Shown here in pieces: positions 16,230 through 25,100 of a DNA stretch of 64,000 bases. The DNA is taken from positions 1-64,000 of the forward strand of contig NZ_JAVFJJ010000004.1 of assembly GCF_030908245.1 (NCBI RefSeq). The letters run 5' to 3'. The position numbers and the translations under genes are program-made. Source of the stretch: Sinomonas sp. ASV322. GTDB lineage: Bacteria > Actinomycetota > Actinomycetes > Actinomycetales > Micrococcaceae. The notes under the pieces are model-generated. The model saw only the letters and a program-made list of their open reading frames with translations, searched no databases and was not told the origin of the DNA. Every line of letters begins with the position of its first letter. Within the stretch, counting starts at the first letter, position 1.

Positions 16230-17585
16230 ATGGAGTGGCTCTTCCTCGTTGTGGGCATCATCTTGGTGTTCGGCACCGGCTTCTTCGTCTCCGTCGAATT
16301 CTCGCTCGTCGCGCTCGACCCCGCGACCGTCCAGCGGAGCATCGAGCTCGGCGAGAAGGGCTCGAAGGCGCTCATGCAGTGCATCACGACCCTCTCGACC
16401 CAGCTTTCGAGCTGTCAGCTCGGCATCACCCTCACGACGCTTCTGACCGGCTTCGTCATCCAGCCGTCCGTCGGAAGGCTCCTCGAAACCCCGCTCGCAG
16501 CGCTCGGCCTTCCGGGAGCCCACGCGGTCTCGCTCGTCGTCGCGATGATCATCGCGACGCTTGGTTCGATGCTCTTGGGGGAGCTCGTTCCGAAGAACCT
16601 CGCGATCGCGCGCGCGCTCGCGGTGGGGCGCGCCGTCGCCCGCCCGCAGCTTGTCTTCACCGCGCTGTTCCGGCCTGCGATCCTCCTGCTCAACGGCTTC
16701 GCGAACCGGATTCTCCACGCGATGGGCATCGAGGCACAAGAGGAGATCTCCGGGGCGCGGTCGCCCGCCGAACTCGCCTCGCTCGTGCGCCGTTCCGCTG
16801 AGCTCGGCACGCTCGACGAGGGCACTGCGCGCTTCGTCTCGCGCACGCTCAGCTTCGCCGAGCGCACCGCGGCGGACGTCATGACGCCGCGCATGCGCGT
16901 CACCACCATCGACGCGACGGATCCGGTTGAGGCAGTCATCACGGCCGCGCGCGCGACGGGCCATTCACGGTTCCCGGTGATCGGCGATTCGCCCGACGAC
17001 GTGCGCGGGCTGGTGCACGTCAAGAAGGCGGTCGCGGTCCCTGCCAAGAAGCGCGACAGGATCGAGGCGGGGGCGATCATGACCGGCGTGCTCCGCGTCC
17101 CGGAGACCATCCACCTCGACGCCCTCATCTCTCAGCTGCGGGACGGCAACCTCCAGCTCGCCGTCGTCCTCGACGAATACGGGGGCACGGCGGGCGTCGT
17201 GACCCTCGAAGACCTTGTCGAGGAGATCGTCGGCGAGGTCTCGGACGAGCATGACCGCCTCGTCCCGGGAGTGCTCCAGAGTGCCGCGGGCGACTGGTAT
17301 TTCCCGGGCCTCATGCGCCCCGACGAGGTGTCGGAGCACGTGCCTGGGCTCGTCGTCGAAGACAGCCCCGCCTATGAGACGGTGGGAGGCTACGTCATGA
17401 GCGTGCTAGGCCGTGTGCCCGAGGTCGGCGACCGCGTCGACGTCGTCGGCGGGGCGCTCGAGGTCACGCGCATGGACGGGCGCCGCGTCGACCGGCTGCG
17501 CTTCTCGCCGGCCCGCGACGTCACGCCGGAGGAAGCGCCGGAGATCAAGCCGCAGGCGACGACGGCCAAGGAGGCTGACGCGTGA
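16230..17585 (+). CDS. CNNM/CorC-type membrane protein with CBS domains
   Basis: 451 residues. The N-terminal DUF21/CNNM membrane domain (1-190) has about four hydrophobic segments and the motifs [30 protein letters not shown] and [16 protein letters not shown] pair of CBS domains (about 215-340; [11 protein letters not shown], then [20 protein letters not shown]) is followed by a C-terminal CorC_HlyC domain. Such proteins (once called hemolysin-like) are linked to Mg or other divalent cation efflux. The next gene is a paralogue overlapping by four bases, so they form an operon and possibly a heteromer. Confidence 0.88.
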   Translation: MEWLFLVVGIILVFGTGFFVSVEFSLVALDPATVQRSIELGEKGSKALMQCITTLSTQLSSCQLGITLTTLLTGFVIQPSVGRLLETPLAALGLPGAHAVSLVVAMIIATLGSMLLGELVPKNLAIARALAVGRAVARPQLVFTALFRPAILLLNGFANRILHAMGIEAQEEISGARSPAELASLVRRSAELGTLDEGTARFVSRTLSFAERTAADVMTPRMRVTTIDATDPVEAVITAARATGHSRFPVIGDSPDDVRGLVHVKKAVAVPAKKRDRIEAGAIMTGVLRVPETIHLDALISQLRDGNLQLAVVLDEYGGTAGVVTLEDLVEEIVGEVSDEHDRLVPGVLQSAAGDWYFPGLMRPDEVSEHVPGLVVEDSPAYETVGGYVMSVLGRVPEVGDRVDVVGGALEVTRMDGRRVDRLRFSPARDVTPEEAPEIKPQATTAKEADA

Positions 17586-18652
17586 TGGAGGAATGGGGCG
17601 GAATCGTCTGGCTCGTCGTCCTGCTGCTCGGCAACGCGTTCTTCGTGGGCGCCGAGTTTTCCATCATGTCGGCTCGGCGCAGCCAGATTGAGCCGCTCGC
17701 CGATTCGGGCTCGGGGCGGGCCGCGACGACCCTCAGGGCCATGGAACACGTCTCGCTGATGCTCGCGTGCGCCCAGCTTGGGATCACCGTCTGCTCGCTC
17801 CTCCTCCTCCAGGTGGCCGAGCCGGCGATCCATGGGCTCATTGGCGTCCCCCTCGCCGTCCTCGGCACCCCCGTCGAGGTCGCGGACACGATCGCGTTCG
17901 TCGTCGCGCTCGCGGTCGTGACTTTCCTGCACGTGACGTTCGGCGAAATGGTGCCCAAGAACATCGCGGTATCGGTCGCCGATCGCGCGGCCCTCATCCT
18001 CGCTCCCGCCCTCGTCGAGGTGTCGCGGTTCGTTCGGCCCGTGGTCGTCGCGCTCAACTGGGCCGCGAACGGCGTGCTCAAGCTCATCCGCGTCGAACCG
18101 AAGGACGAGGTGTCGTCGTCGTTCACGCTCGAGGAGGTCCAGTCGATCGTCGAGGTCTCGACGCGGTCCGGCCTCGTCGCCGACGAATCGGGCCTCCTCT
18201 CGGGCGTGCTCGAATTCTCGGACCAGACGGTTGCGTCGATCATGGTCCCCGTCGGAGAGATCGTGACCCTTCCGACGTCGACGACGCCCGCTGCGTTCGA
18301 GAAGGCCGTGGCGAAGACCGGCTTCTCCCGCTTCCCGATGGTCGACGACGACGGAGACCTCGCCGGCTACCTGCACGTCAAGGACGTTCTCGCGATCCCG
18401 GATGCAGGGCGTCAGCAGCCGATCGGCGAGACGCGCGTTCGCTCCCTCGCGAACATCGGGCTCGACGTGACCGTCGAGGACGCGCTCGCGTCCATGCAGA
18501 AGAGCGGGCTTCATGTGGCCCGCGCGATCGACCGCGAGGGCCGAACGCGGGGCGTGCTGTTCCTCGAGGACGTCATCGAGCAGCTCGTCGGGGAGATCCG
18601 CGACGCGACGCAGAGCCGCGTCCGGAGGGCAGGCGAGAACGGCATCTTGTAG
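17582..18652 (+). CDS. CNNM/CorC-type membrane protein with CBS domains, second copy
   Basis: 356 residues, paralogous to the preceding gene. The membrane domain has NAFFVGAEFSIMSARRSQIE, CAQLGITVCSLLLLQ and FGEMVPKNIAVS; CBS domains follow with VPVGEIVTLP, FSRFPMVDDDGDLAGYLHVK and GVLFLEDVIEQLVGEIRDA. It ends there, lacking the CorC_HlyC C-terminal domain of the first copy. Start: GTG 17582 has AAGGAGG seven bases upstream and overlaps the previous stop; ATG 17585 is the next codon and equally possible. The pair resembles the two-gene CBS/CNNM arrangement common in Actinobacteria. Direct substrates are unknown. Confidence 0.87.
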   Translation: MMEEWGGIVWLVVLLLGNAFFVGAEFSIMSARRSQIEPLADSGSGRAATTLRAMEHVSLMLACAQLGITVCSLLLLQVAEPAIHGLIGVPLAVLGTPVEVADTIAFVVALAVVTFLHVTFGEMVPKNIAVSVADRAALILAPALVEVSRFVRPVVVALNWAANGVLKLIRVEPKDEVSSSFTLEEVQSIVEVSTRSGLVADESGLLSGVLEFSDQTVASIMVPVGEIVTLPTSTTPAAFEKAVAKTGFSRFPMVDDDGDLAGYLHVKDVLAIPDAGRQQPIGETRVRSLANIGLDVTVEDALASMQKSGLHVARAIDREGRTRGVLFLEDVIEQLVGEIRDATQSRVRRAGENGIL

Positions 18653-18669
18653 GGCCGACCAAAGCTAAA

Positions 18670-18684
18670 TGGGAATTGTTCCCA
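18670..18684. promoter_or_regulatory. Zur-box-like operator upstream of znuACB
   Basis: TGGGAATTGTTCCCA is a perfect inverted repeat (TGGGAA-TTG-TTCCCA) fitting the actinobacterial Zur pattern TG-N2-AA-N3-TT-N2-CA. A -10-like TAGAGT (18693-18698) lies 17 bases from TGGGAA, so the operator would cover the promoter. A second inverted repeat, GAATGTGATGCATTC (18711-18725), lies downstream. Zinc-dependent repression by the Zur encoded at 31506 is the likely control. Confidence 0.6.
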
Positions 18685-18773
18685 AGAAGCGCTAGAGTGG
18701 TCGGTGTTGTGAATGTGATGCATTCGCATTAGCCCTGTTGGCCCTGCCGTTCGACGTGAACTGAGGATTCCCC

Positions 18774-19799
18774 GTGCTGTCTTTCGCCCGTCCCGCCGCC
18801 CGTTCCGCCGCTGCTCGTCCCGCCGTCGCCCGTCCCGCTGCGCGTGCGTTCGCCCTCGTCGGCTCGCTGGTGGCCGGAGCCCTTGCTCTCAGCGCATGCG
18901 GCGCCCCTTCGGCCGCGAGCCCCAGCTCGAGCTCGTCGGCTGGCCCGATCCCCGTCGTCGCCTCGACCAATGTCTACGGCGACATCGTCAAGCAGATCGG
19001 CGGGGACAAGGTCTCAGTCGCGTCGATCGTCTCCAAGGCGAGCCAGGATCCGCATTCCTATGAGGCGACGAGCCAAGACCGCGTCGCGGTGTCGAAGGCC
19101 AAGCTCGTCGTGCTCAACGGGCACGGCTACGACGACTTCATGGTCAAGCTCGCGAACGAGGCGAAGCTCTCGGGCGACAGCCTGCTCAATGCGGTCGAGG
19201 AGTCGGGCCTGCACCACGACGGGGCCTCGCCGTCCGCAGGCGCCGGGGCTTCGGCCGCGGCAAAGGACGACTTCAACGAGCACATCTGGTACAGCCAGGA
19301 CGCCATGACGAAGGTCGCCGAGGCGATCGCGGCGAAGCTCGGCAAGCTGGATCCGGCCGACGCCCAGAGCTTCAAGGACCGGGCCGCGCAGTGGGAGGGC
19401 AAGCTCTCCGGCATCACGTCGAAGCTCGCCGCGATCAAGGCCGCACACCACGGCGAGGGCGTGGCCATCACCGAGCCCGTTCCGCTCTACATGCTTGAAA
19501 CCGCCGGCCTCGAGAACAAGACGCCCGAGGAGTTCAGCGCAGCGTCCGAGGCCGGGGACGACGTTCCGCCGGCCGCGCTCAAGGGCATGCAGGACCTGAT
19601 CTCGAGCCACGCCGTGAAGCTCCTCGCGTTCAACCCGCAGACCGAGACGCAGCAGATCCTCGCCCTCAAGAAGTTCGCCGAGGACGCCAAGCTCCCGGTG
19701 GTCGATTTCTACGAGACGATGCCCGAGGGCTCGGACTACGTGGGCTGGATGACCTCCAACGCCGACGCACTCGCGAAGGCGCTCGGAGGGGCCAACTGA
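18774..19799 (+). CDS. znuA: Zinc ABC transporter substrate-binding lipoprotein
   Basis: 341 residues, cluster A-I metal-binding protein. An Ala/Arg/Pro-rich leader ends in a lipobox LVAGALALSAC, so it is lipid-anchored outside the membrane. Metal-ligand regions follow the ZnuA layout: DPHSYEATSQD, VLNGHGYDDFM, FNEHIWYSQDAM and the final FYETMPEGSDYVGWM. The long His-rich loop of some ZnuA proteins is reduced to a short Ala/Gly-rich stretch with LHHDGASP. GTG start with GAGG upstream. First gene of znuA-znuC-znuB, preceded by a Zur-like box. A manganese role is possible but less likely given zur nearby. Confidence 0.88.
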   Translation: MLSFARPAARSAAARPAVARPAARAFALVGSLVAGALALSACGAPSAASPSSSSSAGPIPVVASTNVYGDIVKQIGGDKVSVASIVSKASQDPHSYEATSQDRVAVSKAKLVVLNGHGYDDFMVKLANEAKLSGDSLLNAVEESGLHHDGASPSAGAGASAAAKDDFNEHIWYSQDAMTKVAEAIAAKLGKLDPADAQSFKDRAAQWEGKLSGITSKLAAIKAAHHGEGVAITEPVPLYMLETAGLENKTPEEFSAASEAGDDVPPAALKGMQDLISSHAVKLLAFNPQTETQQILALKKFAEDAKLPVVDFYETMPEGSDYVGWMTSNADALAKALGGAN

Positions 19800-19828
19800 G
19801 CGGTGCCGCTCGCCTAGACTTGTCAACC

Positions 19829-20725
19829 ATGACAGTCGACGGCGGGCGGGCCCGCGCAGGTGCCGGCCAAGGCGGCGCGCAGGCTGCCGCACCCGCCGTC
19901 GCCCTCCGCGGAGCGTCGCTCGCGTTCGGCCCCCGCACCCTCTGGAGCGGGCTCGATCTGGACATCAGCCCGGGCGAGTTCTTCGCCGTCCTGGGGCCCA
20001 ACGGAAGCGGCAAGACGAGCTTCCTCAAGGTGCTCCTCGGCCTTCGGAGGCTCACGTCCGGGAGCGCTGTGATCGCCGGACGCCCGGCCGGCTCGGCTGG
20101 CCGCGACGTCGGGTACATCCCCCAGCAGAAGGGTTTCGCCGCCGACGCATCGCTCAGGGCTCGCGATCTCGTAGGCCTCGGCGTCGACGGCCACCGCTGG
20201 GGAATTCGCCTGTCCCGGCGAAAGGCCGACGTCGAGATCGACGGCCTGCTCGAGCGCGTCGGCGCGTCCGACTACGCGAAGGTCCCGGTGGGCCAGCTCT
20301 CCGGGGGCGAGCTCCAGCGGCTCCGCGTCGCGCAGGCGATCGCCGGCGGGCCGTCCGTGCTCCTGTGCGACGAGCCGCTCCTCGCCCTCGACCTCAATCA
20401 CCAGCAGGCCGTGAGCGCTCTCATCGACCGGCAGCGCGCCGAGACGGGGGCCGCCGTCGTCTTCGTGACGCACGAGATCAACCCGATCCTCGACTACGTG
20501 GACCGCATCCTCTATCTCGCCCAGGGCCAGTTCCGCGTCGGCTCGCCGCAAGAGGTCATGACAACCGAAGTCCTCTCCGATCTGTACGGAAGCCGGGTCG
20601 AAGTCTCGCGCGTCAACGGCCGGATCGTCGTCCTCGGGCTCCCCGACGCGACAACGCACCTTCACCACGACCACACGCACGCTGCGCTCGCGCTCGACCA
20701 GAACGCCGAAGAAGGGGAAGCATGA
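19829..20725 (+). CDS. znuC: Zinc ABC transporter ATP-binding protein
   Basis: 298 residues. Walker A LGPNGSGKTSFL, Q-loop IPQQKG, signature LSGGELQRLRVAQAI, Walker B VLLCDEPLLALD and the H-loop in VFVTHEINPI are all present. The C-terminal tail THLHHDHTHAAL is His-rich and could bind zinc. It energises import by ZnuB. Start: ATG 19829; a TTG three codons upstream is in frame but neither has a strong ribosome-binding site. The stop overlaps the znuB start (ATGA). Confidence 0.9.
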   Translation: MTVDGGRARAGAGQGGAQAAAPAVALRGASLAFGPRTLWSGLDLDISPGEFFAVLGPNGSGKTSFLKVLLGLRRLTSGSAVIAGRPAGSAGRDVGYIPQQKGFAADASLRARDLVGLGVDGHRWGIRLSRRKADVEIDGLLERVGASDYAKVPVGQLSGGELQRLRVAQAIAGGPSVLLCDEPLLALDLNHQQAVSALIDRQRAETGAAVVFVTHEINPILDYVDRILYLAQGQFRVGSPQEVMTTEVLSDLYGSRVEVSRVNGRIVVLGLPDATTHLHHDHTHAALALDQNAEEGEA

Positions 20726-21639
20726 GCGTGGCGGACATCTGGAACTCGATCTTCTCCTTTGAGAACTACGGCGAGATCTTGGCTCTCGTCCAGAATTCGG
20801 TGTGGGCCGGCGCGGTCCTCGGACTTCTGGGCGGCCTCGTGGGCACTTTCGTCGTGCGGCGGGATCTCGCGTTCGCGGTCCACGGAATCTCAGAGCTATC
20901 GTTTGCGGGCGCCGCCTTCGCCCTCCTCGTCGGGGCAGACGTGGTGTCGGGCTCCCTCGTCGGCTCGGTCCTCGCCTCCCTCACGATCGGCTTCATGGGC
21001 GGCCGCGCGCGGAGCAAGAACTCGATCATCGGCGTGCTCATGCCCTTCGGGCTCGGCCTCGGGATCCTGTTCCTCTCGCTGTATCAGGGCCGCTCGGCGA
21101 ACAAGTTCGGGCTCCTCACGGGACAGATCGTCGCCGTCGACACGGTCCAGCTCCAGGTCCTCGCGAGCGCTGCGCTCGCCGTCATCGTTGTCCTCGCACT
21201 CGTGTGGCGGCCACTTTCCTTCGCGAGCGTCGACGCCGAGATGGCCCTGGCGCGGGGGGTGCCCGTGCGCTTCCTCGGGATCCTGTTCATGTTCCTCCTC
21301 GGGGTGAGCGTCGCCCTCTCGATCCAGGTGGTCGGTGCGCTGCTCGTCCTCGCGCTCCTCATCACCCCTGCCGCGGCGGCGCAGCGCGTCACCGCCTCGC
21401 CGCCGCTCGCCGTCGTCCTGAGCGTTGTCTTTGCAGTCGCCGCGACGGTGGGCGGGATCCTGCTCTCGCTCGGTGGGCGGATCCCCATCAGCCCGTACGT
21501 CACGACGCTCTCGTTCCTGATCTACGCCGCGTGCGCGGGCATCGGCGCCGCGCGCGGCCGATGGGGGAGCAGCGGCCGCGTCCTGCGGGCCGCGGAAACG
21601 GCGCGTACGCCGTCGCGCGCCCAGACGCCGGCTGCCTAA
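20722..21639 (+). CDS. znuB: Zinc ABC transporter permease
   Basis: 305 residues of the ABC-3 permease family with about eight hydrophobic segments spanning residues 20-280. The motifs VRRDLAFAVHGISELSFAGA (about 45-65) and LLVLALLITPAAAAQRVT (about 210-228) are typical of zinc/manganese permeases. It forms the channel through which ZnuC drives zinc from ZnuA. Translationally coupled to znuC. It is the last gene of the operon; 132 non-coding bases separate it from the convergent immunity candidate. Confidence 0.9.
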   Translation: MSVADIWNSIFSFENYGEILALVQNSVWAGAVLGLLGGLVGTFVVRRDLAFAVHGISELSFAGAAFALLVGADVVSGSLVGSVLASLTIGFMGGRARSKNSIIGVLMPFGLGLGILFLSLYQGRSANKFGLLTGQIVAVDTVQLQVLASAALAVIVVLALVWRPLSFASVDAEMALARGVPVRFLGILFMFLLGVSVALSIQVVGALLVLALLITPAAAAQRVTASPPLAVVLSVVFAVAATVGGILLSLGGRIPISPYVTTLSFLIYAACAGIGAARGRWGSSGRVLRAAETARTPSRAQTPAA

Positions 21640-21771
21640 AGTTCTCCGCGGGGGACGGCCGAACCACTGAGGGGCGTGGAACCTCTGTGCCTCGGTGCAT
21701 CTCTCTGCCACCTAAAAATGCGGAAGTTGAGAATTTTTCGCATGTGGTGAGACGCGGGCGGAGTTCCCGGA

Positions 21772-22182
21772 TCATCGATGTTCGAGCGCTTCCACAAGTG
21801 CGCGGAGCTCGCGCGTGTCCACCGTGCGCTTCTTGACCAGCGCCCAAGCGTCGACCGCGTCAAGGGCCGCAAGGAGGACGCCGATCAACGCTGGCCGCGG
21901 GTTCTCGGGAGAGTCGGGAGGGAGTGCTGCTTGAACCTTGAGCAGAGCGTCCTTCTTACGGAAGACACCGGTGCGCACTCCTTCGAATTCAGGGACCAGA
22001 TGATTGCCCGGGACATGGAACTCAACGTTCACGTTGATGTCGGAGATGACCCCCTCTCGCTTCACCGCGATCTCCCGGGTGAGCGCACGAAGTTCCTCCA
22101 CCCATCCACGGTTCGAGGGGGTCTGGCCTCCAACCAAGATGCCGATCGATAGGACTCGGGGCCTCTCGGTGGACGCGGTCAT
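21772..22182 (-). CDS. Putative immunity protein of the RHS toxin
   Basis: 136 residues of unknown family, no signal peptide or membrane segment. It starts LSIGILVGGQTPSNRGWVEE and has a central INVNVEFHVPGNHLVP stretch. I chose the ATG at 22182 because it overlaps the RHS stop by four bases (ATGA); two codons further upstream of it read Met-Gly-Arg-Pro and are less likely. Position (directly after an RHS C-terminal toxin, coupled), small size and cytoplasmic character are what is expected of a cognate immunity protein. I recognise no homologous family, so the function rests on context. The region appears less GC-rich than the RHS body. Confidence 0.6.
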   Translation of the reverse strand: MTASTERPRVLSIGILVGGQTPSNRGWVEELRALTREIAVKREGVISDINVNVEFHVPGNHLVPEFEGVRTGVFRKKDALLKVQAALPPDSPENPRPALIGVLLAALDAVDAWALVKKRTVDTRELRALVEALEHR

Positions 22183-25100
22183 GGGACGTCCCATCCAAAC
22201 GCGCCGGCCCAGCGTTCACGGTTCAGCGGTCCCGGATCTCGCTCAACGATGAAGCGTTCCAAGTTGAGCATCTGACGGCGGCTCCCGGACTGGAGGATCT
22301 GCATTTCTTTGTCCTCCATGAAGGACTTGGTGTACCTCGCGGCGGGGTTCTTGGAGATTCCGGTCTTCAAATATGTACCCGTTTCCGAATCGTAGAGGCG
22401 ATAGAGGTAGGTGCGCGCCGAGCTCGATGCCGAGTTCCCGTGGACTGCGGTCTCCGCGACGGTCTCTCCCGCCTTTGCGGCTTCTTCGATCTTATCGAGG
22501 GCTTTGAGTGCTTTGGCGGCTTTGCCTATGGGGCCGAGGGCTCCGATGCCGATGGTGGCGGCGTCTTCGCCGGTGAGGGGGCCGGGGTCTTTGCCTTCGA
22601 TGGTGTCGGCCCAGCGGTTTCCGAGCACGTCGATGGCGCCGCCGGCGAATGGGAGGAAGGAGGCGTCGAAGGTGGTGAATCTGATGGCGTTGGCGAGGGC
22701 GGCTTCGGTGCCGTATCGGTTCTGGTAGGCGATGATCCCGTCGGGGTCGGCGGCTCCCTGGGCGATGAGCGCGATGTTGTCCTGGCCGGGTGGGTCGGCT
22801 GGTGGGGGCGTGGTGATGGGGGTGGGGTTGTAGTAGGTGCCGGCGTAGGCGCCGTTGGAGTAGGTGCCGGGGGCGACGAGTTGGGAGTCGACGGGGCGGA
22901 GGGGGTTGAGGTATTCGGGGTAGACGGGGTCGGGCTGCTGCCAGTCGGCGGTGGAGGCGTGCCAGCTGGAGCCGTCTCCGTCGGTGATCCAGACGTTCAG
23001 GCCGGTGGGGTCGGAGCTGTTGACGGGGTTGTTGTTGGCGTAGGCGTAGGGGGAGTAATTGCGGGGGTCTTTGAGGTCGAGTAGGGGGTCGGGGGCGGTG
23101 AAGGCCCCGAGCGCGGGGTCGTAGTCGCGGGCGCCGAGGTGGGTGAGGGTGCTGGCGGTGTCGGCCAGGGCGGTGAGGTAGCCGGTGGCTGCGGAGAAGG
23201 TGCCGGGGTTGGCGGCGTTGGAGCCGGGCCCGGTGGCGAGTGCGGGGGCTGTGGCGAGGGCGCTGTTGCCTGGGGCTGTGAGGGTGGGTGCGCGAGCGAA
23301 GCCGTAGGGGTCAGTGCGGCGGGTGGTGACGGTGATGGGGTTGGTGCCGCCGCCGGTGGTGGAGGTGGTGATGGTCTGGGCGGTGTTGAGGGCGTCGCCG
23401 GTGATGAACGCTGTGGCCGACCCGGTGGCGGCGGTGGTGGCGGTTCTTTGGGCGACGGTCTTGCCGGCGAAGGTGTAGGTGCGAGTGGCGGTGGTCGGCC
23501 CGGTGGTGGGGGCGTACACGGTGGCGTTGCCGATGAGGGCGGTGGTGCCGGTGCCGTCGGTGATGCCGGCGAGGGCGCCGTCGGCGGTGTAGTAGCGGGT
23601 GGACGCCTGGGCGGTCCCGGCGGCCCGGGGTGCCCCGGTGGGGCTGTTGGGGTTGGGGTCCAGGGGGATGGTGGAGGCGCCGGTGGTCGAGGCGAGTCTG
23701 CCGTCGGGGGTGTAGGCGAGCGTCTGTCCGCCGCGGCCGGTCATGCGTCCGGCGGGGTCGTAGGCGAAGGTGTCGGTTGTGGTGGTGGTGCCGGTGGTGC
23801 GGGCGATGGTCTGGAGGCGGTGGGGTCCGCCGTTGCCGTAGGTGTAGGCCTCGGTCTCGGCTGTGGTGCCGTCGGGGTTGTAGCGGGTGGCGGTGGCCCG
23901 GTCCCCGCTGGGGGTGTAGGTGTAGGCCTGGGCGTAGGGGGCGGGGCCGCCGATCGCGGCGGGGCTGAACCCGGCCGAGCAGTCGGCGGCGGCGGTGGTC
24001 CAGGCCTGGTTGAGCCGGTTGGCCCAGTCGTAGGCGTAGCACTGGCGGTCCGCGCCCGGGGCGGTGGTGCGGGTCGGGTATGAGAGGGCGGTGGAGGTGA
24101 GGCGGCCGGTGGGGTCGTAGGCGTAGTCGGTCTTGCCGAGGTCGCTGGTGGTGCCCTTGGCGGCGTTCCAGGCCTGGATGGTGGTGACGTTCCCGGTGGT
24201 GGCGTCCCAGGCGTACTGGGCGGTGGTGTTGCCCATGGTGTCGGCGCCGGCGGTGGTGGCGGTGGTGTCGTTCTGGTTGTAGGCGCCGAGGAGGTTGAGG
24301 TTGTTGTAGGTGACGTTGGTCGCGTACCGGACGTTGTACTGGGAGATGAGCCCGTTGGGCATGTCCAGGGCGTTGTAGTCGCTCTCGATGCCCTCGGCGG
24401 GCAGGGGCCCGGCGGCGGGCAGGGCGGTGAGGGTGGGCAGCCCGGTGGCCCCGTACCGGGTCGAGGTGGTGTAGGTCGCGCCGAGGGCCCCGAACGAGCC
24501 CGGCAGGGTGAGCTTGACGGTTCCGGGCTCGTATGCGGCGTTGTAGCCGGAGTAGGCGGTGGTGACGGGCTGGTCTTGGTTGGGCCCGTTGTACCGGGTC
24601 GCGGATCCGACCTGGCCCTTCTTCTCCGTGTCGTACACGGTGTTGGCGAGGGCCTTGGCGGCCTGCCCGGAGGCCGCGGTCGAGGTGCCCGTGGCCCGGT
24701 CGAGCGCGTCGTAGGTGTACGAGGTGACGGTTCCTGCCGCGTCCGTGACCGTGGACGTGCGCCCGGCGGGGTCGTAGGCGGTGGCGGTGGTGCCGATGTC
24801 GGGGTCCGTGCGGGAGGCCTGCCGGCCGAGGGGGTCCAGGGTCCAGGTCCAGGCGTTCCCCGCCTGATCGGTCATCCTTGTCAGGTTCCCGAGGGCGTCG
24901 TGGGCGTACGTGGTGGTGTCCCCGGCACCGGTGGCCGTGGGTCCGTGCCAGGTGGTCTTCGCGGAGACATGGCCGTGGGCGTCCGTGGCCGTGGTGGCGG
25001 CGGCGGTGGTGCCGGTGCCCGCGGCGGTGGTGGTATCGGTGCCGGTGTAGGCGAGGTCGATCTCGGAGAGCAGCTGGTTGTCCCAGGCCATGTGCCGGGT

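Noticed and set aside
21711-21750. Weak hairpin ATGCG...CGCAT between znuB and the immunity candidate
   Set aside because: Only five paired bases with a 16-base loop; too weak to call a terminator.
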